Shown here piece by piece: positions 1-7,514 of a stretch of DNA of 64,000 nucleotides. Origin of the DNA: Geothrix paludis (GTDB lineage: Bacteria > Acidobacteriota > Holophagae > Holophagales > Holophagaceae). The first letter of the stretch is position 1. Every line of letters starts with the position of its first letter. The notes beneath the pieces are model-generated. The model did not search any database. It was given only the letters and a program-made list of their open reading frames with translations, and was not told the origin of the DNA. The DNA is taken from contig NZ_JAKZLC010000003.1 in assembly GCF_022808815.1 (NCBI RefSeq), forward strand, positions 186,001-250,000, written 5' to 3'. The position numbers and the translations under genes were made by a program.

Positions 1-92
1 ATCTTCTGGAGCCCGTGGAATGCCAGCAGCACGCCCGACACGATGCGCAGCAGCGCGTAGGTGTGGTCGGCGTACTTCTCAAGCCATGACAT
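1..92 (-). CDS. DoxX-family membrane protein, N-terminal fragment
   Basis: Only the first 30 or so residues lie in the window; the gene runs off the left edge. The reading begins MSWLEKYADHTYALLRIVSG and continues with a hydrophobic stretch ending near FHGLQK, which resembles the first transmembrane helix of DoxX-type four-helix inner-membrane proteins. A GGAGGA ribosome binding site lies just upstream of the ATG. DoxX proteins are small membrane proteins, some linked to redox stress or quinone biology; nothing here decides the exact role. The family call rests on a short segment and is tentative. Confidence 0.55.
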   Translation of the reverse strand, partial: MSWLEKYADHTYALLRIVSGVLLAFHGLQK

Positions 93-185
93 GGGACGTC
101 CTCCGAGCGGATGTAGTGACATTCTGCCCAGATCCGGCGGCGAAGCGGATAACCCTTGCACCTACATGCGCAGGCGCTTGCAGGC

Positions 186-485
186 CTACGCGTGCACCGG
201 CGTGGCCGCGTCCGCGCCCACCACGGTGATCCAGGGGCGCACCTGCCAGCGATGCACCAGGCCGTGGAGCACGTAGGGATCCGCCGCGGCGAAGCGCTGG
301 GCCGCCGCCGGGGAGTCCCCCTGGAAGAGGAGGATGGACATGTCCACGGGGTCCGCCACCGCTCCACCCAGCACCAGCTCGCCCCGCTCGTGGGCGGCCC
401 AGGCCAGGGCCAGGTGCTCCTTCCGGAATTCCCCTCGGCGATCCACATATTCCGGACCGACCTCGTAGATCAGGAGGTAATGCAT
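186..485 (-). CDS. YCII-related (YciI-like) protein
   Basis: A 99-residue protein starting MHYLLIYEVGPEYVDRRGEF. The strand-turn-helix opening (YLLIYE), the central HLALAWAAHERGELVLGGAV segment and the later SILLFQGDS and AAADPYVLHGLV stretches match the compact ferredoxin-like YCII fold, whose conserved His/Asp pair is typically in such segments. Members are small dimeric proteins of mostly unknown chemistry; some act as dehydrochlorinase-like enzymes. A GAGAGG ribosome binding site precedes the ATG. The gene follows the DoxX fragment's upstream region on the same strand, about 90 bases away, so co-transcription is possible. Confidence 0.75.
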   Translation of the reverse strand: MHYLLIYEVGPEYVDRRGEFRKEHLALAWAAHERGELVLGGAVADPVDMSILLFQGDSPAAAQRFAAADPYVLHGLVHRWQVRPWITVVGADAATPVHA

Positions 486-631
486 AGATGCCTCTCATCG
501 GTGGGAGGCGGTCGTCATGATGGCCGCATCCACCGGAAAAGATGGAGCAAGATGGCTCGCCGTTCCATCGTATTTTTCCACGAGCATCGTTGGCTGCAAA
601 GGCTGCCGGCCTTCGGATGGTGAGGCCTGCT

Positions 632-647
632 GGGCCTGATCAGGCCC
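632..647. other. 16-bp perfect palindrome after a minus-strand gene
   Basis: GGGCCTGATCAGGCCC is a perfect 16-base palindrome six bases beyond the stop of the small gene at 654-971. It could be part of a GC-rich terminator for that gene, but no T-run follows on either strand, so its role is uncertain. Confidence 0.35.
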
Positions 648-653
648 GGGCCC

Positions 654-971
654 TCAGCCCTTGGCGCCAGGCTCCTTCTTGACGGCTCGCCGGCGGCGAT
701 CCGGCTTCTTCGCCTTGGCGGCCGGCTGGGTGGCGTTGTCGTACAGGTGCTCCAGGCGCACGGCCTTGGCCGAAGTGTCCGCCGCCTTGTGGATCTCCTT
801 CAGCACCGAGGCCACCAAGTCCAGGTCCGCCGCGTCGCCCTTCAGCAGTTCCTGGAAGGCCCTGGACTTCAGCTCCTCCAGCCGCTTCGACTGCCGCTTC
901 CCCGCCGCCCAGTTCAGCAGCTTGGAGAACAGCTCATAGCCGAGCTTCAGTTCGGGGGTGGGGAGGGACAT
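654..971 (-). CDS. Small hypothetical protein with basic tail
   Basis: A 105-residue protein beginning MSLPTPELKLGYELFSKLLN. It is mostly helical in character, with a KRQSKRLEELKSRAFQELL segment and a lysine/arginine/proline-rich C-terminus (KPDRRRRAVKKEPGAKG). No signal peptide, membrane segment or recognised domain is visible. The basic tail could bind nucleic acid or be a flexible solubility tail; that is only a suggestion. No strong ribosome binding site was found, but codon use is normal for the window and no competing frame is better. Confidence 0.55.
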   Translation of the reverse strand: MSLPTPELKLGYELFSKLLNWAAGKRQSKRLEELKSRAFQELLKGDAADLDLVASVLKEIHKAADTSAKAVRLEHLYDNATQPAAKAKKPDRRRRAVKKEPGAKG

Positions 972-1060
972 GGCGGAAGGTTAGCTGAAGGTACGCGTCA
1001 GGGCTTGTCCACTCGGGCATGGAGCAGGCCAGGTGGGGCCGGTCTCCGTGGCCGCCGCAG

Positions 1061-1687
1061 TCAGCGGATGGGCTCGCGGGGCAGGAGGTCGATCCTTTGG
1101 AGGTCGGCGACGATCCAGCGGGCCAAGCCCCTGGCCTGCTCGCGGGCCCGGTTCGCGGCGACCAGCTTGGCGTCGCCGGAGAGCGGGTCCATGAAGGCCA
1201 TGAGGTGGGCCTTCATGAAGATCGACGTGTAGGGGTGGGCCGCGGTGGCTCTGCCGTAGATCCGGATGTCCCCCTGCATGTCGTCCGCGTCGTAGCCGAG
1301 CCGGTCCCGCTGGATGGCCTCGGGGTTCCTGGTGGCTGGACGGGGCCTGTCGCGATCGAAGAGGGAGGCCAGCTCCATGGTGGCGTCGGCCTGCTTGGCG
1401 AATTCGCTCCGGCACGCGCAGCTGATGCGGATCCGCAGGGTGATGTCGCCTTCCTTCGCGGGCTCGGCCTCGGGCAGGATCTCCGCCCAGGACGAAAGCC
1501 CCTCGCGGATGGAGTCCACGTAGAGCTTCTGGACCTCGGGCGTGAGCTTGGCCTTGGGGTCGAACTGGGTCTGGATGCGGAGGGCGATGGGAGTGCTCGC
1601 GGCGTTCGGAGCGGTCCGCCAGGTGTAGTGGGGCCTTCCGCATCCGAGGAGGGCCAGCCCGAGGACGAGCAGGAATCGGTGTCGCAT
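1061..1687 (-). CDS. Hypothetical lipoprotein
   Basis: The start chosen is the ATG giving MRHRFLLVLGLALLGCGRPH, because it opens a clean lipoprotein signal peptide with the lipobox LLGC and has AAAGGA upstream; an upstream in-frame ATG would put 17 polar residues before the signal. The mature protein is about 190 residues, soluble in character, with two cysteines in an ISCACRS segment and a C-terminal basic DLQRIDLLPREP stretch. No family was recognised. It is probably anchored to a membrane on the periplasmic side. It lies between two other minus-strand cell-envelope genes. Confidence 0.6.
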   Translation of the reverse strand: MRHRFLLVLGLALLGCGRPHYTWRTAPNAASTPIALRIQTQFDPKAKLTPEVQKLYVDSIREGLSSWAEILPEAEPAKEGDITLRIRISCACRSEFAKQADATMELASLFDRDRPRPATRNPEAIQRDRLGYDADDMQGDIRIYGRATAAHPYTSIFMKAHLMAFMDPLSGDAKLVAANRAREQARGLARWIVADLQRIDLLPREPIR

Positions 1688-1744
1688 GGAGGTCCTTTGG
1701 GGAGGAGTCGATCGCTGGTTGCCATACAGGCACAGCAACTGGGC

Positions 1745-2266
1745 TTATTTCGGGTCGATCATCAGATCCAGCAGCAGCGGCGAGTGGTAGTTGAACTCGA
1801 CGATCTTGTAGGCGTCGCCGCGCTTGACAAGGCGGAAGCGGATCGTGCCCTCTCCGTTCGTGAACTTGCCCGAGTACTGGATCCTCGACCATTTCCCCGC
1901 CTGGTCGAAGCCGGACTCGACGTTCTGCACCTGCTTGGATTCGAGCTTGCCCAGCTTCCCGTAGACGGCGCTCAGCAGGGCCCGGTGCTTCTCCCGGGTC
2001 ACGACCTGCTTCAGGCTCTGGTCGAACTCGTCGTCATAGGCCTGGTCGTAGCGCCCCTCATTGGCATAGGCCAGGTAGGCATCGCAGGTGGGCCCGAGCT
2101 GGCGTTCGCCGAGGGTCATGACCCCCCGGGCCATGACATAGCAGCTGGCCAGCAGGAGCAGGCTGGCCCCGAGGCAGCCGCCGCAACCCCAGGCGACCCA
2201 CTTCCAGACTTTGGATTTGGGGGCCGGCTGGTCCGGGGCCTGGGGGGATTGGTAGGGGTTTTCCAT
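1745..2266 (-). CDS. Membrane-anchored hypothetical protein
   Basis: 173 residues starting MENPYQSPQAPDQPAPKSKV, preceded by an AGGAA ribosome binding site. A short proline-rich cytoplasmic tail is followed by one transmembrane helix (about residues 22-45) that contains a GCGGC motif, then an extracytoplasmic domain rich in charged residues. The order of the external domain (helix, then beta segments such as FTNGEGTIRFRLVKRGDAYK) resembles NTF2-like/DUF4878-type small domains, but I cannot assign a family. The open frame continues upstream for 55 codons without signal character, so the shorter start is preferred. Confidence 0.6.
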   Translation of the reverse strand: MENPYQSPQAPDQPAPKSKVWKWVAWGCGGCLGASLLLLASCYVMARGVMTLGERQLGPTCDAYLAYANEGRYDQAYDDEFDQSLKQVVTREKHRALLSAVYGKLGKLESKQVQNVESGFDQAGKWSRIQYSGKFTNGEGTIRFRLVKRGDAYKIVEFNYHSPLLLDLMIDPK

Positions 2267-2452
2267 GGGGATTCCTGGGGGGCTACCTGCGCTTAACAGA
2301 TGAAGCGAACCGCCCAACTGGGGCCGAGTGCAGTGTGAAGAATGGAAGGCAAGTACGTTTGGGTCCGAGTTGGGTGGAGGGTTAGCTCGAGAACACAAAA
2401 CAGGGGGCCAAGGTGGCCCCATGATATGCACATTTTAGGGTGAGCATTCAAT

Positions 2453-3037
2453 TTATAAATGAAACAGTAAGGAAAGTTGAAGTGAAGGAGTTGTGGCTTC
2501 CGTCGGAGAATTGAATTTTAAATAGTTGTATCGGGTTTCTAATGAAAAATTTGAATTTATTGCATACCCAATACCAACGGCTAAATAGGGTGCATTGAAT
2601 CGCTCTGAACGAGAGTAATTTGGAAGATATATTCCACCAGGTACCGGGTGTGCAGCATCGGTGATCTCAAAACTGTTGCGTGCGAATGTATAGCCGATTC
2701 CACCCGTTAGATAGAATTTTTCATTATATTTTGCACTAAAACGATGTTGAAAATCAAGACCTAAACTTAATGTGTTAAATTTATAGATTTGGCCCAAATT
2801 ATCATGTTTATATTCCATGAAATCTACTCTAGGAATTAGTCGATTACCAGATTTCAATTCAATTTGTGAATGGAGCCCAAACCCATAGCCTATCTGTCCG
2901 TACCATGTAGGATCCAGGTCACCTAGCGGGCGTGAAAGGTTGGCCTGTAAACCATATTTTACATCCTGGGCATACAGGGGGATTTGCAGGAGCGCGAGGA
3001 TTAAAAAAGACAAATATTTATGAAATGATTTAATCAT
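2453..3037 (-). CDS. Outer-membrane beta-barrel protein, AT-rich
   Basis: 194 residues starting MIKSFHKYLSFLILALLQIP, a typical signal peptide ending near YAQ. The rest alternates aromatic and polar residues in beta strands (YGLQANLSRPLG, YGFGLHSQIELKSG, NTLSLGLDFQHRF, YLTGGIGYTF, YLAVGIGYAI, FSLETRYNYLKF), the pattern of an eight-stranded OmpA/opacity-type barrel. It ends ...SLLFHL, a hydrophobic C-terminus but not the usual aromatic final residue. Base composition is far more AT-rich than all neighbours, with codons such as AAA, TTT and TTA common, which suggests recent acquisition. Function within the porin-like families cannot be decided. Confidence 0.75.
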   Translation of the reverse strand: MIKSFHKYLSFLILALLQIPLYAQDVKYGLQANLSRPLGDLDPTWYGQIGYGFGLHSQIELKSGNRLIPRVDFMEYKHDNLGQIYKFNTLSLGLDFQHRFSAKYNEKFYLTGGIGYTFARNSFEITDAAHPVPGGIYLPNYSRSERFNAPYLAVGIGYAINSNFSLETRYNYLKFNSPTEATTPSLQLSLLFHL

Positions 3038-3451
3038 GGAACCTCCTGTCGGACTTATGCTGAAATAAGGTGAAATGTTACAGAATTGGCCAGTTTGAAT
3101 TTAGAGGGACTAATTCTAAGCCTTCCGTACTGCGAACAAATCCCGGCCCGCCTGGGTCTGAAGGTCGAATTCGAGAACGCGAGGCATGAGCCTCCGGGGG
3201 ATGCCGGGACAGCATATCCACTCCGAAGGTCATCTACCTCGAGATCCGCCGAACGGTCTGATTCGGCCCCTGAACGGTGCGGGTGGGTCGGCCCTCCAGC
3301 CACCACCTGATAGAAGGTCCGCACTGAATCGCCGGGAGGTTTCACGTTACGGTGGGCCGTGGGGGCGCGGACAGCCGCAGGCCGGACGCCCCGGACCCTC
3401 CGGGTGGCTGGCGGAGGTGGGTCCGGGGCACGTCGGCGATGGGCTGAGCCC
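3038..3451. other. Non-coding gap with a pair of direct repeats
   Basis: This 414-base stretch between the barrel gene and the fibronectin-III gene holds no convincing gene. Its left third is AT-rich like the barrel gene and presumably carries that gene's promoter. The right part returns to high GC. The notable content is the GAACGGT pair described at 3246-3278. Confidence 0.5.
3246..3278. promoter_or_regulatory. Paired GAACGGT motif, copy 1
   Basis: TCCGCCGAACGGT is followed after 9 bases by CCCCTGAACGGT, so two GAACGGT words are spaced 21 bases apart (two helical turns). The same two longer words recur at 5468-5500. This copy is about 210 bases upstream of the outer-membrane barrel gene. 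It may be a binding site for a shared regulator; that is inference from the repetition. Confidence 0.4.
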
Positions 3452-5398
3452 TCATTCGTGGAAGTCCACCAGGTCCGTGGCGACGAAGGACGGCTTCACC
3501 AGGATGTGCAGGCGGTTCGCGCCATCGAAGGCGACCCTGTAGGTGGGGGTGTCGACGGAGGGGACCGGCAGGAGGCTCTCGGTCCAGACCTGGGCGGTCA
3601 GGGTGAAGAGGAACAGCCCGTTCTTCTGGGCGAAGACCGCCGCGACCCGCTTGCCGTCCGGGGAGAGGGCGGCCGAGGGCCAGTCGGAGATGCCGGTAGA
3701 GGGGAACGACTTCAGGAGGACCGGCGGCTGCCAGAGGCCGTTCACCTTTTGCATGGCCCAGAAGGCGTCGTTCACGGGGTTGCCCGCATCGGGGATCTTG
3801 TAGAAGACACAGGCCGTGTTCGAGTCGGTCCACAGGCCGCTCTCGAAGTGGAAGCCGACGAACGAGTTCAGCGTGTTCGGCAGGATCTGGCGGGTCCAGG
3901 TGCCGTCCGCATTCCGGCTGTATTCCCGGCTGTCGATCGAGGAGGTGAGCAGCACGTGGGGGACGTCGAAACGGTCAAGGAACAGGCGCCAGTTCCCGGG
4001 GAGGGTATTCGAAGGGTCGATGTCTTCCTGGATCCAGACCCCGCCCACCTTGCGGGTGTACCGGACGCCTGTCGCGGTGGAGAGGAGGGTCTGGGGGCTG
4101 CCGCTCTGATCCAGCCAGAGGGTGTCGGCGAAGGAGAGGGTGTCGGTTGAAGGGGCCTGGGCGATCACTTCGGAGACCCAGGCGCTGCCGTCGAACCAGG
4201 CATGGCTCAGGACCGTCATGGAGGAGGTCGAGTCGGTGTAGAGGGTGTGGGGCCGGGATTGGGCATCCAGCACCAGGGGGTCCCTCGGACCGCCATAGCC
4301 ATACGAGGTGGGCTGCGTCCAGGCAGGCCAGGTGCCCCAGGGGGCGGGAAGGATCGTGAAGGGGGAACTCGTGCCGAAAGCCCAGAGCCCGCCGGGGGAG
4401 AGGGCGAAGACCCCCACGGAGGGGTCGATCGTCTGGGAGGTCGCCGTCAAGCTGGGCGCACCGGGAGGATTGGCGGGGGCGGCATAGATCGCCGGGCCGG
4501 TGGTGGTGCTCTGGCCGTCTGAGACGCTGAGAGCGTACTGGTAGTAGCCGAGGGGTACGTCGGCATCCTGGAACGAGGTGGCCGTGCCGGGGAGGACCGC
4601 CAGGGGGACCGTGGGCCCATAGCCACCGAAGGCCACCCGCGTGATCTGGATCTGGGTGGCGGTCCGGCTCTGGTTCACCCAGGTGAGGCCCACCGCGCCG
4701 GAAAGGGGCTGGGCCGCGAAGGCGGTCGGCGCCAGGGGCGGGGTGACCGCCCGCTGGCTCGGCCCCCGCGTCGTGCTGGCGGTGGTTCCCGACCAGGCGG
4801 TGACCCGGTACAGGTAACCCTGGGTTTCGGCCACGGCCTTGTCCACGAAGATGGTGGCGGCGGGATTCGGCAAAGGGAGGCTGGCCCAGGTTCCGGTCGG
4901 AGCGCCAGCGGCGTCGCAGGGGGCGCGCTCCAGGACATAGCGGTCCGTGAGCAGGGAGAGCGTCTCCCAGGTGACGAGGATTCCTCCATCCGGTACAGAG
5001 TACGAGGCCGCCACATAGGTCGGAGGGAGCAGGGGGGTCTTGATTCCCGCGACATTGGAGTACGGCCCGTTGACGCCCTTCGTGACGGTGCAGATCCGGA
5101 AGTCGAAGGTCGCCAGCTCCGGGGGTGTCGCTGTGAAGGTCAGGATCGCCGACGTGACGTCGCTGAAGATGGGGCTCGGGTTGATCAGGGTATAGGACCC
5201 CGAGTTGACCCTGGCCTCCAGGTTGTAGCCGTCGATGTTGCCCGAGGCCTGGGTCCAGGTGAGCTTGACCTGGGTTTGTGCGGGGTCGTAGGCGGCCTGG
5301 AGCTGGATGGGGGCGGGGGGCGCCGAGCTGCCTCCGCCCCCGCCGCAGCCGAGCAGCATCAGACAGAAGGCCAAGCCGAGGCCGAGGGCGCGCGCCAT
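3452..5398 (-). CDS. Fibronectin type III-containing surface lipoprotein
   Basis: 648 residues starting MARALGLGLAFCLMLLGCGG: a lipoprotein signal with lipobox LLGC followed by a glycine/serine linker. About residues 30-320 form three repeated modules with the strand pattern of fibronectin type III domains (for example VKLTWTQASGNIDGYNLEAR, GILVTWETLSLLTDRYVLER and VGLTWVNQSRTATQIQITR). The C-terminal half has repeated W/D/G-rich segments (AWFDGSAWVSEVI, VRYTRKVGGVWIQEDI, YSRNADGTWTRQIL) suggesting a beta-propeller or similar repeat. It is probably displayed at the cell surface. Ligand and role are unknown. It is isolated in its own transcription unit downstream of folE. Confidence 0.75.
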   Translation of the reverse strand: MARALGLGLAFCLMLLGCGGGGGSSAPPAPIQLQAAYDPAQTQVKLTWTQASGNIDGYNLEARVNSGSYTLINPSPIFSDVTSAILTFTATPPELATFDFRICTVTKGVNGPYSNVAGIKTPLLPPTYVAASYSVPDGGILVTWETLSLLTDRYVLERAPCDAAGAPTGTWASLPLPNPAATIFVDKAVAETQGYLYRVTAWSGTTASTTRGPSQRAVTPPLAPTAFAAQPLSGAVGLTWVNQSRTATQIQITRVAFGGYGPTVPLAVLPGTATSFQDADVPLGYYQYALSVSDGQSTTTGPAIYAAPANPPGAPSLTATSQTIDPSVGVFALSPGGLWAFGTSSPFTILPAPWGTWPAWTQPTSYGYGGPRDPLVLDAQSRPHTLYTDSTSSMTVLSHAWFDGSAWVSEVIAQAPSTDTLSFADTLWLDQSGSPQTLLSTATGVRYTRKVGGVWIQEDIDPSNTLPGNWRLFLDRFDVPHVLLTSSIDSREYSRNADGTWTRQILPNTLNSFVGFHFESGLWTDSNTACVFYKIPDAGNPVNDAFWAMQKVNGLWQPPVLLKSFPSTGISDWPSAALSPDGKRVAAVFAQKNGLFLFTLTAQVWTESLLPVPSVDTPTYRVAFDGANRLHILVKPSFVATDLVDFHE

Positions 5399-5467
5399 GG
5401 GAATCTCCGTGGGTCCGGGAACAGCGGACCCAGCATACCCAGGCCCCGGATCATCTCCGCTGGCTTC

Positions 5468-5500
5468 CGCCGAACGGTGGCGGATCAGCCCCTGAACGGT
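5468..5500. promoter_or_regulatory. Paired GAACGGT motif, copy 2
   Basis: The words TCCGCCGAACGGT and CCCCTGAACGGT recur here, separated by 10 bases, with the GAACGGT cores 22 bases apart. The site overlaps the last codons and stop of folE and is about 70 bases upstream of the fibronectin-III lipoprotein start. GGCGGA/TCCGCC could also pair as a weak hairpin after folE, so a terminator role is the alternative. Confidence 0.4.
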
Positions 5501-6048
5501 CGGGGGGGATCGGTTCCCCAGGCGCCGCCCAGGAGGGTGGTGCGGACGGGGACGCCGGGGGTGCGGACGCCGCGGTGGGCCATGCAGGTGTGGACGGCCA
5601 CCAGGTCCACGCCCCAGGCGGCGGGGCGGAGGTGGGTCTGGAGGGCGTCGGCGATCTGCCGGGCCATGCGCTCCTGCACCTGCAGGCGCCCGGCGTAGGC
5701 CTGCACCACGCGCACGAGCTTGGAGAGGCCCACGGTGCCGCCCTCCCCGGGCAGGTAGCCGATGGTGGCGTGGCCCTCGAAGGGGGCCAGGTGGTGCTCG
5801 CAGGTGCTCACGAAGGGGATGCGCTCCAGGATGACGGGCACGGGGGCGAGGTCGCCGGGCAGGGGCCTCAGCTCCGAGGCCAGGTCCACGCCGTAGCCCG
5901 CCAGCCGCTCGGCCCAGAACTCCGCCACCCGGGCCGGGGTGTCCCGCAGTTCCGGCGCGTCCGGATCCTGCCCCAGGCCCTTCAGCAGGGCGCGGACGGC
6001 GGCCTCGGAGGCGGCGCGGTCGAAGGGGGGGAAGGGGGCGTCGGCCAT
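5485..6048 (-). CDS. folE: GTP cyclohydrolase I
   Basis: 187 residues, the usual length. The enzyme converts GTP to 7,8-dihydroneopterin triphosphate, the first step to tetrahydrofolate and to queuosine-type deazaguanines. The signature STCEHHLAPF (about residues 81-90) supplies zinc ligands Cys83 and His86, and HTCMAHRGV supplies the third, Cys155. VGLSKLVRVVQAYAGRLQVQE is the conserved active-site helix region. It stands alone between the lipoprotein gene and a divergent purM. queD, which uses the same product, lies 50 kb away in this window. The last codons overlap the GAACGGT repeat. Confidence 0.96.
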   Translation of the reverse strand: MADAPFPPFDRAASEAAVRALLKGLGQDPDAPELRDTPARVAEFWAERLAGYGVDLASELRPLPGDLAPVPVILERIPFVSTCEHHLAPFEGHATIGYLPGEGGTVGLSKLVRVVQAYAGRLQVQERMARQIADALQTHLRPAAWGVDLVAVHTCMAHRGVRTPGVPVRTTLLGGAWGTDPPRPFRG

Positions 6049-6122
6049 GGTGCGGCCAGTCTACGCCGGTTGCCGGGTGGTTTCCGGCGCGGTTGATGCT
6101 TCAAAGGGAAGGGAGGCCCGCC

Positions 6123-6218
6123 ATGCTCCGCGCCCACGCCCTCGATCCTCACCGCGCGCCGCGCATCCTGGCCGCCTGGGTCGTGGCGGCCCTCCTGGCC
6201 TGGCTGCTGCTGTGCTGA
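6123..6218 (+). CDS. Possible 31-residue single-pass membrane peptide
   Basis: An ATG preceded by GGGAGG opens a 31-codon frame. It reads a short basic N-terminus (MLRAHALDPHRAPR) followed by a hydrophobic helix (ILAAWVVAALLAWLLLC) and a stop. The composition and ribosome binding site fit a small membrane protein. It sits in the divergent folE-purM gap. No homologue is known to me and chance occurrence in GC-rich DNA is possible. Confidence 0.35.
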   Translation: MLRAHALDPHRAPRILAAWVVAALLAWLLLC

Positions 6219-6316
6219 GGCCTTTCGCCGCGCGCGGTGCGTTCCACCGCGCCTCGCGAGGCGGGCCGGTGGCAGGTCGTCCGCCTTGTGGGACAATGGC
6301 GGATTCGGGAGAGGTC

Positions 6317-7354
6317 ATGAGCGAAGCCAAGGTCAGCTACGCGTCCAGCGGCGTGGACATCAACCGCCAGGACGAGGCGCTCCGCCGCATCAAGCCCCTG
6401 GTGAAGGCCACCAAGACCCCCGGCGTCCGCAGCGACATCGGCCTCTTCGGCGGCCTCTTCAGCGCCCAGTTCCCCGAAGCCAAGCCCATCCTCGTCAGCA
6501 GCATGGATGGCGTGGGCACCAAGATGAAGGTGGCCCGGCGGGCCGGCACCTGGGACACCGTCGGCCAGGACCTGGTCAACCACTGCATCAACGACATCCT
6601 GGTGCAGGGCGCCCGGCCCCTCTTCTTCCTGGACTACATCGCCGCCCAGCGGCTGGAGCCCGAGGTCATCGAGCAGATCGTCAAGGGCATGGCCACGGCC
6701 TGCAAGGATGCGGGCTCGGCGCTGATCGGCGGCGAGCTGGCGGAGATGCCCGGCGTCTACGCCGAGGGCGAGGTGGACGTGGCCGGCACCATCGTGGGCG
6801 TGGTCGACGAAGCCGACCTGCTGCCGCGCCTCGACGCCATGGCCGAAGGCGACGTACTCATCGGCCTGCCGAGCTCGGGCCTGCACACCAACGGCTACTC
6901 CCTGGCCCGCAAGGTCTGCTTCGAGGTCGAGAAGCTGGACGTGAACGACAAGGTGCCCGGCACGGACCGGACGGTGGCGGACGCCCTGCTGGCCATCCAC
7001 CGCAGCTACCTGACGCCGGTCATGCCCCTGGTGAAGGCCCACCAGCTGGTGGCCATGGCCCACATCACCGGCGGTGGTCTGACGGACAACATTCCCCGCG
7101 TGCTGCCCAAGACCCTGGACGCCGAGATCGACACCGCCAGCTGGGAGATCCCGGCCCTGTTCCGCTTCCTCATGGAGAAGGGCGGCCTGGGGATCGACGA
7201 CGCGCGCCAGGCCCTGAACCTGGGCGTGGGCATGGTGCTGGTGGTGAAGCCCGAGCTGGCCGGCGATGTGCTGGCGCGGCTGCACGAGGCCGAGGAGCCC
7301 GCCTGGGTGCTGGGGCGGCTGGTGAAGGGCGCTGGGATCGTTCGCTACCGCTAG
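6317..7354 (+). CDS. purM: Phosphoribosylformylglycinamidine cyclo-ligase
   Basis: 345 residues, normal for the family. PurM closes the imidazole ring of AIR from FGAM using ATP in purine synthesis. The start MSEAKVSYASSGVDINRQDE follows a GAGAGG site; the open frame continues upstream without family similarity. The conserved YASSGVDI start, SSMDGVGTKMKVA, the ADLLPRLDAMAEGDVLIGL region, SSGLHTNGYSLAR and AHITGGGLTDNIPRVLP are all present. It is followed after 160 bases by the malic enzyme gene with its own ribosome binding site. Confidence 0.96.
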   Translation: MSEAKVSYASSGVDINRQDEALRRIKPLVKATKTPGVRSDIGLFGGLFSAQFPEAKPILVSSMDGVGTKMKVARRAGTWDTVGQDLVNHCINDILVQGARPLFFLDYIAAQRLEPEVIEQIVKGMATACKDAGSALIGGELAEMPGVYAEGEVDVAGTIVGVVDEADLLPRLDAMAEGDVLIGLPSSGLHTNGYSLARKVCFEVEKLDVNDKVPGTDRTVADALLAIHRSYLTPVMPLVKAHQLVAMAHITGGGLTDNIPRVLPKTLDAEIDTASWEIPALFRFLMEKGGLGIDDARQALNLGVGMVLVVKPELAGDVLARLHEAEEPAWVLGRLVKGAGIVRYR

Positions 7355-7514
7355 ATCGTCAATTATTGGCCCGGGCGGAGCGCGGGACGCATATTGGGGC
7401 GTTGCCCGGGTTTCCGGCCGCCTCCCCCTGCCTGCGGGAAGGCTCTCCGTGGGGGGCGGACCGCCTTCATGGCCTGTGCCCTGGAGGAGTCCCTGTCCCG
7501 GCGGAGGAGGTCCC

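Noticed and set aside
7355-7514. A riboswitch or structured leader before the malic enzyme gene
   Set aside because: The 160-base gap is GC-rich but I could not find conserved riboswitch sequence words or a convincing terminator/antiterminator pair.
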